Source: Gudongella sp049310905 (lineage in GTDB: Bacteria > Bacillota > Clostridia > Tissierellales > Tissierellaceae). From it: a stretch of 64,000 bases of DNA. This document shows, piece after piece, positions 24,749 to 33,024 of the stretch (position 1 is its first letter; each line of letters starts with the position of its first letter). The translations under genes and the position numbers were made by a program. The notes under the pieces were generated by a model. The model saw only the letters and a program-made list of their open reading frames with translations. It was not told the origin of the DNA and did no database searches. Location of the stretch: the NCBI RefSeq assembly GCF_049310905.1, contig NZ_JBMEMN010000011.1:1-64000 (forward strand). Reading direction: 5' to 3'.

Positions 24749-25972
24749 CTAAATTTGTACTTGGTGGTACGTTTTCTTGCCCTTTTTGATTAGGAGTTTT
24801 CCGTCCTTGAAATCATCAAGTGTAACCATCTTATCCACAGCTCCGACTTTTTCATCATCAATGCTTATACCGCCCTGCTCAACAAGTCGTCTTCCTTCAC
24901 TGTTAGACTTAATCAATCCCAATTCTCTCATAAGGTCCAGGATTCCAATTCCTTCATTGAAAATACTCCTGTCCAATGTCGTTGAAGGGATGCTACTTTC
25001 ATCCATGCCATCTGCAAAAAGGGCTTTTGCTGCTTTAAGCGCATTGTCTGCATCATCTTGTCCGTGAATCATTTTTGTTACTTCGTGTGCCAACACTTCC
25101 TTGGCTTTGTTGATTTCAGCTCCTTCAAGAGCTCCCAAACGTCGTACTTCATCCATTGGAAGGAATGTAAGAAGCGCAAGGAATTTTTCCACATCTCTGT
25201 CATCAACGTTTCTAAGATACTGGAACAATTCATAAGGAGTAGTCTTTTCCTTGTCCAGCCAAATGGTCCCTTTTTCAGTTTTGCCCATTTTCGTGCCCGC
25301 TGCTGTAGTCAAAAGCTTGAAGGTCATGCCGAAAACCTTGTCCTGCTCAAGCTTTCTAACTAACTCATAGCCTCCAAGGATATTTGACCACTGGTCACTT
25401 CCTCCCAGCTGAAGCTTGCAGCCATAGGTTCTGTAAAGGTGTAAAAAGTCATAGCTTTGCATTAGCATATAGCCGAATTCAAAGAATGTAAGCCCTTGTT
25501 CAAGTCGGTTTTTGTAGCAGTCAAAGGTAAGCATTCTGTTTACTGTGAAATGAACTCCGATTTCTCTCATAAATTCAACAAAATTCAGGTCCATCAACCA
25601 GTCAGCATTGTTTGGCATAAAGGCTTTCCCCTCACTGAAATCGATAAATCTTGAAAATTGTTCCTTAAACCTTGAAGCATTGTAATCAATCATTTCCCGT
25701 GTAAGAACCCTTCTCATGTCTGATTTACCTGACGGGTCACCAATCATGGTAGTTCCGCCACCCAGCAGTGCAATAGGTCTGTGGCCTGCTCTTTGCATAT
25801 GCATCATTACCATCATTTGCAGAAAGTGACCCAGGGTAAGGCTGTCAGCTGTAGCATCAAATCCGATATAAAAAGCAACGGATTCTTTTTCCAATAACTC
25901 CTTTAAGGCTTCCTCATCCGTAACTTGGTCGATGTAGCCTCTTTCCTCAAGTACATCATAAACATTTCTCAT
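24749..25972 (-). CDS. tyrS: Tyrosyl-tRNA synthetase
   Basis: This 407-residue class I synthetase charges tRNA-Tyr. Seen are YIGFDATADSLTLGHFLQ (HIGH-class motif), GGSDQWSNI, the KMSKS-class KMGKTEKG, and a C-terminal S4 domain (LGLIKSNSEGRRLVEQGGI). ATG 25972 is chosen because GAGGAGGA lies upstream; longer frames run into the T-box terminator. Expression is controlled by the T-box leader at 25985-26205. The PucR-type gene lies directly downstream. Confidence 0.97.
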   Translation of the reverse strand: MRNVYDVLEERGYIDQVTDEEALKELLEKESVAFYIGFDATADSLTLGHFLQMMVMMHMQRAGHRPIALLGGGTTMIGDPSGKSDMRRVLTREMIDYNASRFKEQFSRFIDFSEGKAFMPNNADWLMDLNFVEFMREIGVHFTVNRMLTFDCYKNRLEQGLTFFEFGYMLMQSYDFLHLYRTYGCKLQLGGSDQWSNILGGYELVRKLEQDKVFGMTFKLLTTAAGTKMGKTEKGTIWLDKEKTTPYELFQYLRNVDDRDVEKFLALLTFLPMDEVRRLGALEGAEINKAKEVLAHEVTKMIHGQDDADNALKAAKALFADGMDESSIPSTTLDRSIFNEGIGILDLMRELGLIKSNSEGRRLVEQGGISIDDEKVGAVDKMVTLDDFKDGKLLIKKGKKTYHQVQI

Positions 25973-25984
25973 ATTATTCCTCCT

Positions 25985-26205
25985 CGCAAAAAAAATAAAG
26001 GGCTTTCTCATCAAAAGGACGAGAAAACCCGTGGTACCACCTTAATTCACATAAAGCCTCATATCACGTATGGTGTGAAATCCCCCGCAGACTCCAGGTT
26101 GTATTTGGATTATGTGTAATCTATCAGCTTCTCAACACCACTGACTCTCTGTGAAGATCCATCACAAAATCTACTTTTTCCCTTCATGGTCCCTATGAAT
26201 TTAAT
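25985..26205 (-). promoter_or_regulatory. T-box leader of tyrS
   Basis: On the reverse strand the invariant T-box core GGTGGTACCACGG (26041-26029) is followed by the terminator stem GGGTTTTCTC/GAGAAAGCCC (26030-26000) and a T-run. Upstream lie a stem I region with AGAGAGTCAGTGG and a TAC triplet at 26103-26101 within CCAAATACAACC, consistent with a tyrosine specifier. Uncharged tRNA-Tyr pairs with specifier and T-box to prevent termination. The specifier assignment is inferred from its context and the gene. Confidence 0.93.
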
Positions 26206-26208
26206 AAC

Positions 26209-26237
26209 ATATTATTATATGGAATCCTGCTTGTCAA
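26209..26237 (-). promoter_or_regulatory. Sigma-A promoter of tyrS
   Basis: On the reverse strand TTGACA (26237-26232), a 17-base spacer and TAATAT (26214-26209) form a near-consensus promoter that would start transcription just before the T-box leader. Confidence 0.8.
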
Positions 26238-26239
26238 GA

Positions 26240-26266
26240 AAAGAAAAAGAGGACTGATTAGTCCTC
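26240..26266 (-). terminator. Terminator overlapping the end of the superoxide reductase gene
   Basis: Reverse-strand stem GAGGACT/AGTCCTC with loop AATC, followed by TTTTTCTTTTC. The left arm is formed by the last two sense codons and the first base of the stop, so the TAA lies in the hairpin itself. Confidence 0.85.
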
Positions 26267-26632
26267 TACCTTGATTTCCATGCTATTTTCCCAAAGTCCG
26301 TGGATATTACAGTAGCTGGTTGCATAAAGCGTACCAGGTGTTGAAACCTTGAACTTTGTAGTAAGATATGGAGCCGTGAACAACTCTGTCTCCCCATGTG
26401 CTGCAAATGTGTAGGTTCCGATTTCCACAGGGAACTTGCCTTCTGAAGGCTTGAAATATACCTTGATCCATGCTATGTAGTGCTCAAGGGTATTTGGATG
26501 TGGAATCTCTTCACCTACAAGTACCTTAACTTCCATTTCTTCGCCTTTTTTTACCATTTCAGGTGCATGGATAACAGGAACGTGTTTCTCGCCTTTCCAG
26601 TCTCCGCTCTGATAGAAATTACCGATTGACAT
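26258..26632 (-). CDS. Superoxide reductase (class II, neelaredoxin-type)
   Basis: This 124-residue non-haem iron protein reduces superoxide to peroxide without forming oxygen, a typical anaerobe defence. The His4-Cys site is complete: H17 in GEKHVP, H45 and H51 in EIPHPNTLEHYIAWI, C108 and H111 in SYCNIHG. No N-terminal desulforedoxin Fe(Cys)4 domain is present, which defines class II. AAGGAGGAATTAGT precedes the ATG at 26632. It is monocistronic and ends in a hairpin that overlaps its stop codon. Confidence 0.95.
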   Translation of the reverse strand: MSIGNFYQSGDWKGEKHVPVIHAPEMVKKGEEMEVKVLVGEEIPHPNTLEHYIAWIKVYFKPSEGKFPVEIGTYTFAAHGETELFTAPYLTTKFKVSTPGTLYATSYCNIHGLWENSMEIKVED

Positions 26633-26755
26633 ACTAATTCCTCCTTATTTGATTTCTCTATTTAATTGTATACCCCAAGAGTCTTAAAAAAACACAAAAT
26701 AATTATTAAAGAGGGCAATTGGTTGGTATAATAGTAGATGAGGGGAGAGAATAGA

Positions 26756-27886
26756 ATGGAAAAAATTGAACTGATAGCAACGACAACTTTTGGATTGGAG
26801 GCAGTTACAAAAAGAGAATTGATAGATTTAGGTGTTGAGGACATTAATGTAGAAAATGGGAAGGTTTATTTTACTGGAACTCTAAGGGATATAGCGAGGG
26901 CAAATATTTGGTTGAGAACAGCTGAAAGAGTTCTGGTAAAAATGGGTGAATTCAAGGCCTTAAGCTTTGAAGAGCTTTTTGAAAAAACCAAAGCTCTGCC
27001 TTGGGAGGATTGGATACCTGAGGAAGGTAATTTCATAGTAGATGGCAAGAGCATTAAATCACAGTTATTCAGTATCTCAGATAGTCAAAGGATTGTGGAA
27101 AAAGCTATAGTTGAAAGATTGAAAACAAAGTATCCCATTGAGTGGTTCAAAAAATCCGGTCCAAGATACCGGGTTGAAGTGGCGCTTCTTAAGGATATTG
27201 CAACCTTGACGATAGACACATCAGGAGAAGGTCTCCATAAGAGAGGGTACAGGGACAGAGCAGGGGATGCCCCAATAAAAGAGACATTGGCAGCAGCAAT
27301 GGTAATGCTTAGCTACTGGAATAAGGATAGGGTTTTGTTGGATCCATTCTGTGGCTCTGGAACAATTCTTATTGAAGCTGCTATGATTGGCAAGAATATC
27401 GCTCCAGGTTTGGATAGAAAGTTTGATGCTGAGAATTGGGATGTTGTACCAAGTAGTTATTGGTCTGAAGAGAAAATAGAAGCTATGAGAAAAATCGACC
27501 ATGACAGCACACTTCATCTTCTTGGAGCAGATACTGACAAGAGATCAATTTTAAGAGCGAGGGATAATGCAGCCAATGTAGGACTTGAGGATGACATAGC
27601 TTTCTTTATGAAAGACATGAGAGACGTTGACTTGCAGGAGGACTACGGGGTAGTCATTACCAATCCACCATATGGAGAAAGAATGGGTGAACGAGAAGAA
27701 GTGGAACTTCTCTACAAGGACTTTGGAAAAAAATTCAGGGAATTGAGCACATGGTCAATATATGCAATTACCTCCAACGAGAGGTTTGAAGAGCTATATG
27801 GAAAGAAGGCGGATCGGAAGAGAAAATTGTACAACGGAAGAATAAAAGTGGACTATTATCAATTTTATGGTCCCAGACCAGAATAA
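26756..27886 (+). CDS. THUMP-domain class I SAM-dependent RNA methyltransferase (YpsC/RlmL-like)
   Basis: This 376-residue protein has an N-terminal ferredoxin-like/THUMP RNA-binding part (about 1-155) and a methyltransferase domain with LLDPFCGSGTILIEAAMIGK and the catalytic NPPYGER motif. It is expected to make N2-methylguanine in 23S rRNA, like the N-terminal half of RlmL. ATG 26756 is used, behind GAGGGGAGAG; ATG 26738 precedes that site. The adenosyltransferase gene begins 15 bases after its stop. Confidence 0.9.
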   Translation: MEKIELIATTTFGLEAVTKRELIDLGVEDINVENGKVYFTGTLRDIARANIWLRTAERVLVKMGEFKALSFEELFEKTKALPWEDWIPEEGNFIVDGKSIKSQLFSISDSQRIVEKAIVERLKTKYPIEWFKKSGPRYRVEVALLKDIATLTIDTSGEGLHKRGYRDRAGDAPIKETLAAAMVMLSYWNKDRVLLDPFCGSGTILIEAAMIGKNIAPGLDRKFDAENWDVVPSSYWSEEKIEAMRKIDHDSTLHLLGADTDKRSILRARDNAANVGLEDDIAFFMKDMRDVDLQEDYGVVITNPPYGERMGEREEVELLYKDFGKKFRELSTWSIYAITSNERFEELYGKKADRKRKLYNGRIKVDYYQFYGPRPE

Positions 27887-27901
27887 GAAAGGGTGACATG
27901 A

Positions 27902-28426
27902 ATGGGAATCTATACTAAAACAGGAGATAAGGGAAAGACATCATTATTTGACGACAAGAGAGTAACAAAGGATGATATCAGGGTTGAAAGCTATGGTACA
28001 GTCGATGAACTAGGAACATTTTTAGGCTTGGCAAAGAATTACGTAAGTGATGAAATCAGAGAAAAAATCTATGAAATTCAAAACAAACTCTTCACAGTCG
28101 CAACAAACCTTGCAACTGAAGACCAGTCAAAAGTGGCATACAGAATGAAGGATGAGGATATCAAGTATCTCGAAGATACAATTGACGAGTACATGGGAAG
28201 ACTTAATGATCCTACTGGATTTATAATACCAGGCTCAAATATCCCATCAGCATATCTTCACGTGGCTCGAACTGTATGTAGGAGAGCTGAAAGAAGGATA
28301 ATTTCCCTTTCAGGGGTAGCTGAAGTAGATCCTTTGGTTGTCAAGTATGTCAATAGATTATCAGATGCCATATACGCAATGGCAAGATATTCAGAGGAGG
28401 AACAAAGAGCCGTAAAATATGAATAG
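27902..28426 (+). CDS. Cob(I)alamin adenosyltransferase, PduO-type
   Basis: This 174-residue enzyme transfers the adenosyl group of ATP to cob(I)alamin to make adenosylcobalamin. It starts MGIYTKTGDKGKTSLFDDKR, the ATP-binding signature, with VESYGTVDELGTFLG and the C-terminal ARTVCRRAERR and NRLSDAIYAMAR helices. The length is normal for the single-domain PduO family. GGGTGACATG-type ribosome binding sits before the ATG. The B12-dependent methylmalonyl-CoA mutase at 53293-55386 is the obvious consumer within this window. Confidence 0.95.
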   Translation: MGIYTKTGDKGKTSLFDDKRVTKDDIRVESYGTVDELGTFLGLAKNYVSDEIREKIYEIQNKLFTVATNLATEDQSKVAYRMKDEDIKYLEDTIDEYMGRLNDPTGFIIPGSNIPSAYLHVARTVCRRAERRIISLSGVAEVDPLVVKYVNRLSDAIYAMARYSEEEQRAVKYE

Positions 28427-28620
28427 ATTTATATGCTGAGCATATGAAATTGATTTCCTGAAAATATACTGTAAAAATCTCTAAAAACCAGCACATGAGG
28501 TTTAATTTGTTGTGGAAAAAATTCTTTGTATGAGATACAATGATAATAGTCACCAAATATTTACTATTTATGGTGCAAAGGGTTAGTTAAAGTATTAACA
28601 ACCTTAAAGAGGTGATTATT

Positions 28621-29751
28621 GTGATTGAAGATAAAAAGGCAGTCCAAACAGAAGATGATGCCAACTATATTCCCTACGGAGTACTTAATTATCGTGTTCT
28701 GGAAGGTATGGCCGACTGGGTAAGGGTAATTGATAAAAAGGGCAAGGTTATATTTGCCAACTCAGCCATGAAGGAAGCACTTGGTGAGGACATTGTAGGA
28801 AGTGATTGCTACGATGTGCATTGCAAAAATAAGAAGTGTGCATTTTGCATAACCAATAGGAGCATTGAGACGGGGGAAACAGTTCAAAAAGAAGAAATAA
28901 TCCAGGGACAGTATTATTCAGTCAAGAGCTCGCCTGTTAAGAATCATCACGGAGAGATTTCAGGAGCCGTTGAGGTTTTCAGAAATGTAACCAGGGAAAG
29001 AAAACTTGAACTGGAGCTTGTCGAAAGAAACAAGAAGATAAGCAGAGACCTTCATTTTGCAAGAAGAATTCAGGAAAGAGTACTACCCAAGAGAGGCATC
29101 CTTGAAAATCTTAAGATTGACTATGTCTATCAGCCTTCAGAGATGCTTAGCGGGGATATGTTTGATTTATATTATATTGACGAGGCCAATATCGGGATTT
29201 ATATTTGCGATGTAGCAGGTCATGGAATCGCCGCATCAATGATGACCATGTTTATCAAGCAGGCAATGAGAAGCATCAAAGATGAAATACTAAGTCCGGC
29301 ATTGGCATTGGAAGAGCTTAATAATAGATTCAGCACTCTTGGACTTGAAGCAGACAAATACTTTACAATATTCTATGGAGTATACAATAAGGTAACCCAC
29401 AGGTTGACCTATTCCAATGCAGGACACAACTGTTATCCGATTAAATTCAATTTTCATGAGATTGAACCACTTAAAATAAAGGGATATCCAATTACGATGC
29501 TCTTTGAAAAGGTAGAATATAAAGAAAAAGAGATTAAACTGGAGCTGGGTGACAAGATACTTTTCTACACTGATGGAATCACAGAAGCAAGAGACCATAA
29601 CGACAAACAATTTGGAATAGAGGGAGTTTTGGAGACAGTACAGAAGAATCCCGACAATATTCTGAAAGAAGTTGAAGATAAGTTTATAATCCATAGCTGG
29701 GGAGAACAGGATGATGATTATGCCCTGGTACTGGTGGAAGTGGTAGATTAA
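28621..29751 (+). CDS. PAS domain plus PP2C/SpoIIE-type serine phosphatase
   Basis: This 376-residue protein has an N-terminal PAS domain (about 20-125) containing an unusual cysteine group (SDCYDVHCKNKKCAFC), a short coiled linker (LELELVERNKKISRDLHFA) and an RsbU/SpoIIE phosphatase domain. Metal-binding residues are visible in SGDMFD, DVAGHG, YTDGITEA and DDYALV. Such enzymes usually dephosphorylate anti-sigma antagonists or a partner-switch protein; none is encoded nearby. GTG 28621 is preferred behind AAAGAGGTG. It is not SpoIIE itself: there is no membrane domain. The cysteines may bind metal or a cluster. Confidence 0.88.
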   Translation: MIEDKKAVQTEDDANYIPYGVLNYRVLEGMADWVRVIDKKGKVIFANSAMKEALGEDIVGSDCYDVHCKNKKCAFCITNRSIETGETVQKEEIIQGQYYSVKSSPVKNHHGEISGAVEVFRNVTRERKLELELVERNKKISRDLHFARRIQERVLPKRGILENLKIDYVYQPSEMLSGDMFDLYYIDEANIGIYICDVAGHGIAASMMTMFIKQAMRSIKDEILSPALALEELNNRFSTLGLEADKYFTIFYGVYNKVTHRLTYSNAGHNCYPIKFNFHEIEPLKIKGYPITMLFEKVEYKEKEIKLELGDKILFYTDGITEARDHNDKQFGIEGVLETVQKNPDNILKEVEDKFIIHSWGEQDDDYALVLVEVVD

Positions 29752-29780
29752 CCTAGAATTTTGATTCTAGGTTTTATTTT
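29750..29780 (+). terminator. Terminator after the PAS-phosphatase gene
   Basis: AACCTAGAAT and ATTCTAGGTT form a perfect 10-base-pair stem (29750-29759 with 29764-29773) with loop TTTG, followed by TTATTTT. The left arm starts in the TAA stop codon. Confidence 0.85.
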
Positions 29781-29827
29781 CATCCCTTGCAAAAAGGGAA
29801 GCACCCATTATACTGAGGAGGGATAAC

Positions 29828-31132
29828 ATGAGTGTTGGTTTTGATTATTCAAAGAGTTTTGTAAAAAATCATGAAGTGGAGTTTATGGAGCCATTTCTTA
29901 AGGAAGCGCATAATATGCTTCACGATGGCAATGGACCTGGCAATGAGTTTGCTGGATGGCTTAATTGGACAGAGAACTACGACAGAGAGGAATACAAAAG
30001 ACTGAAGGTGGTTGCATCAGAGATAAGAGAAAAAGCTGATGTGTTTATTGTAGTCGGTATTGGCGGATCATATCTGGGTGCACGTGCAGCCTTCGAAGCA
30101 TTATCACACACTTTCCACAACAATTTATCTAAGGATGGCAGAGGAGCTCCACAGATTTATTTTGCAGGCAATAATATGTCTCCAAAGTATATGACCGACT
30201 TGATGGATGTAATCGGAGATAAGGAAATCTATGTAAATGTAATTTCAAAATCAGGTACAACTACGGAACCTGCAATTGCATTCAGGATTCTGAAGGCATA
30301 TCTGGAAGAAAAATACGGGAAGGAAGAAGCGAAGAACAGAATAGTTGCAACAACGGACAAAGACAAAGGCGCGCTGAAAACTCTTGCGACCAATGAAGAA
30401 TATGAGACATTTGTGATACCTGATGATATAGGTGGGAGATATTCAGTCCTTACGCCGGTTGGATTATTGCCACTGGCTGTTGCTGGAATAGATATCGACC
30501 AATTGATGGAAGGTGCACACGAAGGTGCAATCCAATACAGCAATCCATATCTTGCGGAAAACAGATGCTATCAATATGCAGTTACAAGACAGATTCTCCA
30601 GAGAAGAGGCAAGGATATAGAGATTCTTGTAAACTATGAACCAGGACTTCAGTATCTTGGAGAATGGTGGAAGCAGTTGTATGGGGAGTCAGAAGGAAAA
30701 GATGGCAAAGGGATTTTTCCAGCCAGTGTCAACTTTACAGCTGACCTTCATTCCATGGGTCAGTGGATACAGGATGGAAAGAGAAATATCTTTGAAACCA
30801 GCATCGTAATTGAAAGTGCTCAGAAGGACATGGAGATCATCCATGATGAAGAGAATCTTGATGGTCTGAATTATCTTGAGGGAAAAACAATCGGGCAAGT
30901 TAACAGAAAAGCCTTTGAAGGAACATTATTGGCACATCTTGAAGGAAACGTTCCTAACTTGATTATTTCATTGCCGGAATTAAATGAATTCCATTTTGGC
31001 AAGCTTCTATACTTTTTCGAGAAGGCATGTGCGATTTCTGGATATATTCAGGGCGTAAATCCCTTCGATCAACCAGGAGTCGAGGCTTACAAGAGTAACA
31101 TGTTCAAACTTCTTGGTAAGGAAGGCTACTAA
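29828..31132 (+). CDS. pgi: Glucose-6-phosphate isomerase
   Basis: This 434-residue glycolytic enzyme interconverts glucose-6-phosphate and fructose-6-phosphate. Family signatures are VVGIGGSYLGARAA (about 76-89), ISKSGTTTEPAIAFR and GRYSVLTPVGLLP, with the C-terminal GVEAYKSNMFKLLG. The length suits the shorter Firmicutes type. The start follows GAGGAGGGATAAC. A hydratase gene follows within 60 bases but has its own ribosome binding site; whether the two are cotranscribed is unclear. Confidence 0.97.
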   Translation: MSVGFDYSKSFVKNHEVEFMEPFLKEAHNMLHDGNGPGNEFAGWLNWTENYDREEYKRLKVVASEIREKADVFIVVGIGGSYLGARAAFEALSHTFHNNLSKDGRGAPQIYFAGNNMSPKYMTDLMDVIGDKEIYVNVISKSGTTTEPAIAFRILKAYLEEKYGKEEAKNRIVATTDKDKGALKTLATNEEYETFVIPDDIGGRYSVLTPVGLLPLAVAGIDIDQLMEGAHEGAIQYSNPYLAENRCYQYAVTRQILQRRGKDIEILVNYEPGLQYLGEWWKQLYGESEGKDGKGIFPASVNFTADLHSMGQWIQDGKRNIFETSIVIESAQKDMEIIHDEENLDGLNYLEGKTIGQVNRKAFEGTLLAHLEGNVPNLIISLPELNEFHFGKLLYFFEKACAISGYIQGVNPFDQPGVEAYKSNMFKLLGKEGY

Positions 31133-31191
31133 GACACTTGATAATGAATGGGAATACTGGTATGATAAATATTAGACAAGGAGGGATATTG

Positions 31192-31971
31192 TTGGAATTT
31201 AAACATTTGATTCTTAAGAAGGAAAACAATGTTGCCACTCTGTGGATCAACAGACCTGATGCAATGAATTCACTGAGTACAGAGGTTCTAAAGGAACTAT
31301 CAGTGGCTGTAGACAGAGTAAGGGATGACGATGATGTTTTCGTGCTGGTTATCACTGGCGAAGGAAAAGCTTTTGTTGCAGGAGCTGATATAGCAGAAAT
31401 GAGTGGCATGAACTCTGTGCAGGCTAGAATCTTTGCAGAAATCGGCCTAAGCACATTTAGGAAAATTGAGTCCATGGAAAAACCTGTAATCGCTGCTGTT
31501 AATGGTTTCGCTCTTGGTGGAGGATGTGAGTTGGCAATGGCATGTGATATTAGAATTGCCTCCAAAAAAGCAAAATTCGGTCAACCGGAAGTAGGATTAG
31601 GCGTTACTCCTGGATTTGGTGGAACAGTTAGGTTGTCGCGACTTGTTGGTATCGCAAAGGCAAAGGAACTGATTTTTACAGGCAATATTATAAAGGCGGA
31701 TGAAGCCATGGATATAGGGCTTGTAAACAAGGTGACAGAGCCGGAATCTTTAATTGAAGAAGCCATGGAAATGGCCAACAAAATAGCTCAGAATGCTCAG
31801 CTTGCAGTAAGATGTTCAAAGCAGGCAATCAACAGGAGCTATGATGTTGACATAGAAACTGGAATGGAAATTGAAAGGAATCTTTTCGCTCTTTGCTTTT
31901 CAACTGGAGATCAAAAAGAAGGCATGAAGGCATTTGGGGAAAAAAGAAAACCTGAATTCAAAGTAGAATAA
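31192..31971 (+). CDS. Enoyl-CoA hydratase/crotonase family
   Basis: This 259-residue crotonase hydrates short-chain enoyl-CoA such as crotonyl-CoA. The oxyanion-hole segments AFVAGADIAEM and GFALGGGCELAMACD and the catalytic glutamate regions (E in GGGCEL and in GQPEVGLGVTPGFGG) are all present. TTG 31192 is chosen, six bases after AAGGAGGG; the preceding TTG 31189 is slightly too close. The hydroxyacyl-CoA dehydrogenase gene starts 13 bases downstream, so the pair forms a beta-oxidation or butyrate-type module, although no thiolase or acyl-CoA dehydrogenase is nearby. Confidence 0.92.
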   Translation: MEFKHLILKKENNVATLWINRPDAMNSLSTEVLKELSVAVDRVRDDDDVFVLVITGEGKAFVAGADIAEMSGMNSVQARIFAEIGLSTFRKIESMEKPVIAAVNGFALGGGCELAMACDIRIASKKAKFGQPEVGLGVTPGFGGTVRLSRLVGIAKAKELIFTGNIIKADEAMDIGLVNKVTEPESLIEEAMEMANKIAQNAQLAVRCSKQAINRSYDVDIETGMEIERNLFALCFSTGDQKEGMKAFGEKRKPEFKVE

Positions 31972-31984
31972 CTGGAGGTGCTTT

Positions 31985-32833
31985 ATGAAAAAAGTAAGCG
32001 TATTGGGAAGAGGCACAATGGCATTGGGCATAGTTCAAATTTTTGCTCAAAAGGACATTGAAGTAACAGTATGGGTAAGATCAATTGATTCAGAGAAACC
32101 TAGAGGCAGCATTGCTCCGATTGAAAAAACAATGGGCAAGCTGGTTGCAAAGGAAAAAATAACTCAAGAACAGATGGACAAGACTCTTGAAAATATAAAA
32201 ATTACAACTGAATTGGCTGATGTTTCAGACAGCGATCTGGTAATTGAAGCAATATCAGAGGACATGAAGGTTAAGAGAGATACCTTTGGCAAGCTTGATG
32301 AAATCTGTAAGCCGGAAGCAATTCTTGCAACAAACACATCATCCTTGTCTATAACTGAAATCGCTAACTCAACAAAGAGACCAGACAAGGTTATTGGAAT
32401 GCACTTCTTTAATCCTGTTCCTCTTATGAAGCTTGTGGAAGTAATTAAGGGACTCGCTACATCCGATGAGACAAAGGACAAGATAATTGAACTATCCCAA
32501 TCTCTTGGAAAGACTCCTGTTGAAGTGGAGGAAGCTCCAGGATTTGTAGTGAACAGGATACTTATACCTATGATAAATGAAGCAGTTGGGATACTGGCTG
32601 ATGGAGTTGCAACAGCTGAAGATATCGATGAAGCAATGAAGCTTGGCGCAAACCATCCGATTGGCCCATTGGCTCTGGGAGATCTTGTTGGTCTGGATGT
32701 ATGTCTTGCCATAATGGATGTTCTTTATGATGAATTCCAGGACTCAAAATACAGAGCACATCCACTTCTAAGAAAGATGGTAAGAGGAAATCTACTTGGA
32801 AGAAAAACAGGAAAAGGATTCTACGCATATTAG
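31985..32833 (+). CDS. hbd: 3-hydroxybutyryl-CoA dehydrogenase
   Basis: This 282-residue dehydrogenase reversibly oxidises 3-hydroxyacyl-CoA. It shows NTSSLSITEIA, GMHFFNPVPLMKLVEV (with the catalytic histidine), PGFVVNRILIPMINEA and the C-terminal GRKTGKGFYAY. The Rossmann loop reads GRGTMALG, whereas most relatives have GAGTMGSG; the third glycine of the motif is alanine and an arginine sits in the second place. This could shift cofactor use, but that is only inference. It pairs with the crotonase gene upstream. Confidence 0.93.
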   Translation: MKKVSVLGRGTMALGIVQIFAQKDIEVTVWVRSIDSEKPRGSIAPIEKTMGKLVAKEKITQEQMDKTLENIKITTELADVSDSDLVIEAISEDMKVKRDTFGKLDEICKPEAILATNTSSLSITEIANSTKRPDKVIGMHFFNPVPLMKLVEVIKGLATSDETKDKIIELSQSLGKTPVEVEEAPGFVVNRILIPMINEAVGILADGVATAEDIDEAMKLGANHPIGPLALGDLVGLDVCLAIMDVLYDEFQDSKYRAHPLLRKMVRGNLLGRKTGKGFYAY

Positions 32834-32844
32834 AAATTGTGTAA

Positions 32845-32874
32845 TTGACAATAACTCTAAAAATATGATATATT
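32845..32874 (+). promoter_or_regulatory. Sigma-A promoter ahead of the yybP-ykoY-like leader
   Basis: TTGACA (32845-32850) and TATATT (32869-32874) are spaced 18 bases apart. Transcription would begin just upstream of the riboswitch at 32882. Confidence 0.7.
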
Positions 32875-32881
32875 TAATTTG

Positions 32882-33006
32882 TTAGAGGGAGTAACTGCCC
32901 GTTACGGGAACTTAAGTCACCAATAACGGACCAATGGTCCTGGCTTAAGTGATGTGAAATCGTGTGAGACTCTACAATTCCTGAAGGGGAGTTGTAGAGT
33001 TTATTT
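32882..33006 (+). promoter_or_regulatory. yybP-ykoY-like (manganese) riboswitch with terminator
   Basis: The leader has TAGAGGGAGTAAC at its 5' end and GTGTGAGACTCTAC at its 3' end, which pair through TAGAG/CTCTA as stem P1. Inside are hairpin GTAAC/GTTAC, helix ACTTAAG/CTTAAGT and an inner GGACC/GGTCC. The GGGAGTA and TGAGAC elements are those of the yybP-ykoY class, which binds Mn2+. The P1 3' arm also forms the left arm of a terminator, CTCTACAATTCC (32970-32981) with GGGGAGTTGTAGAG, followed by TTTATTT. Ligand binding would therefore turn the antiporter gene on. Class assignment is by recognition of motifs. Confidence 0.75.
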
Positions 33007-33024
33007 AATTTCAAGGAGATAAAA

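Noticed and set aside
28621..29751. PAS-phosphatase as the missing SpoIIE
   Set aside because: It has no multi-span membrane domain, has an N-terminal PAS domain instead, and is not in the spoIIE position.
31189..31192. Upstream start of the crotonase at ATG 31138
   Set aside because: It precedes the AAGGAGGG at 31178 and adds residues unlike any crotonase N-terminus.
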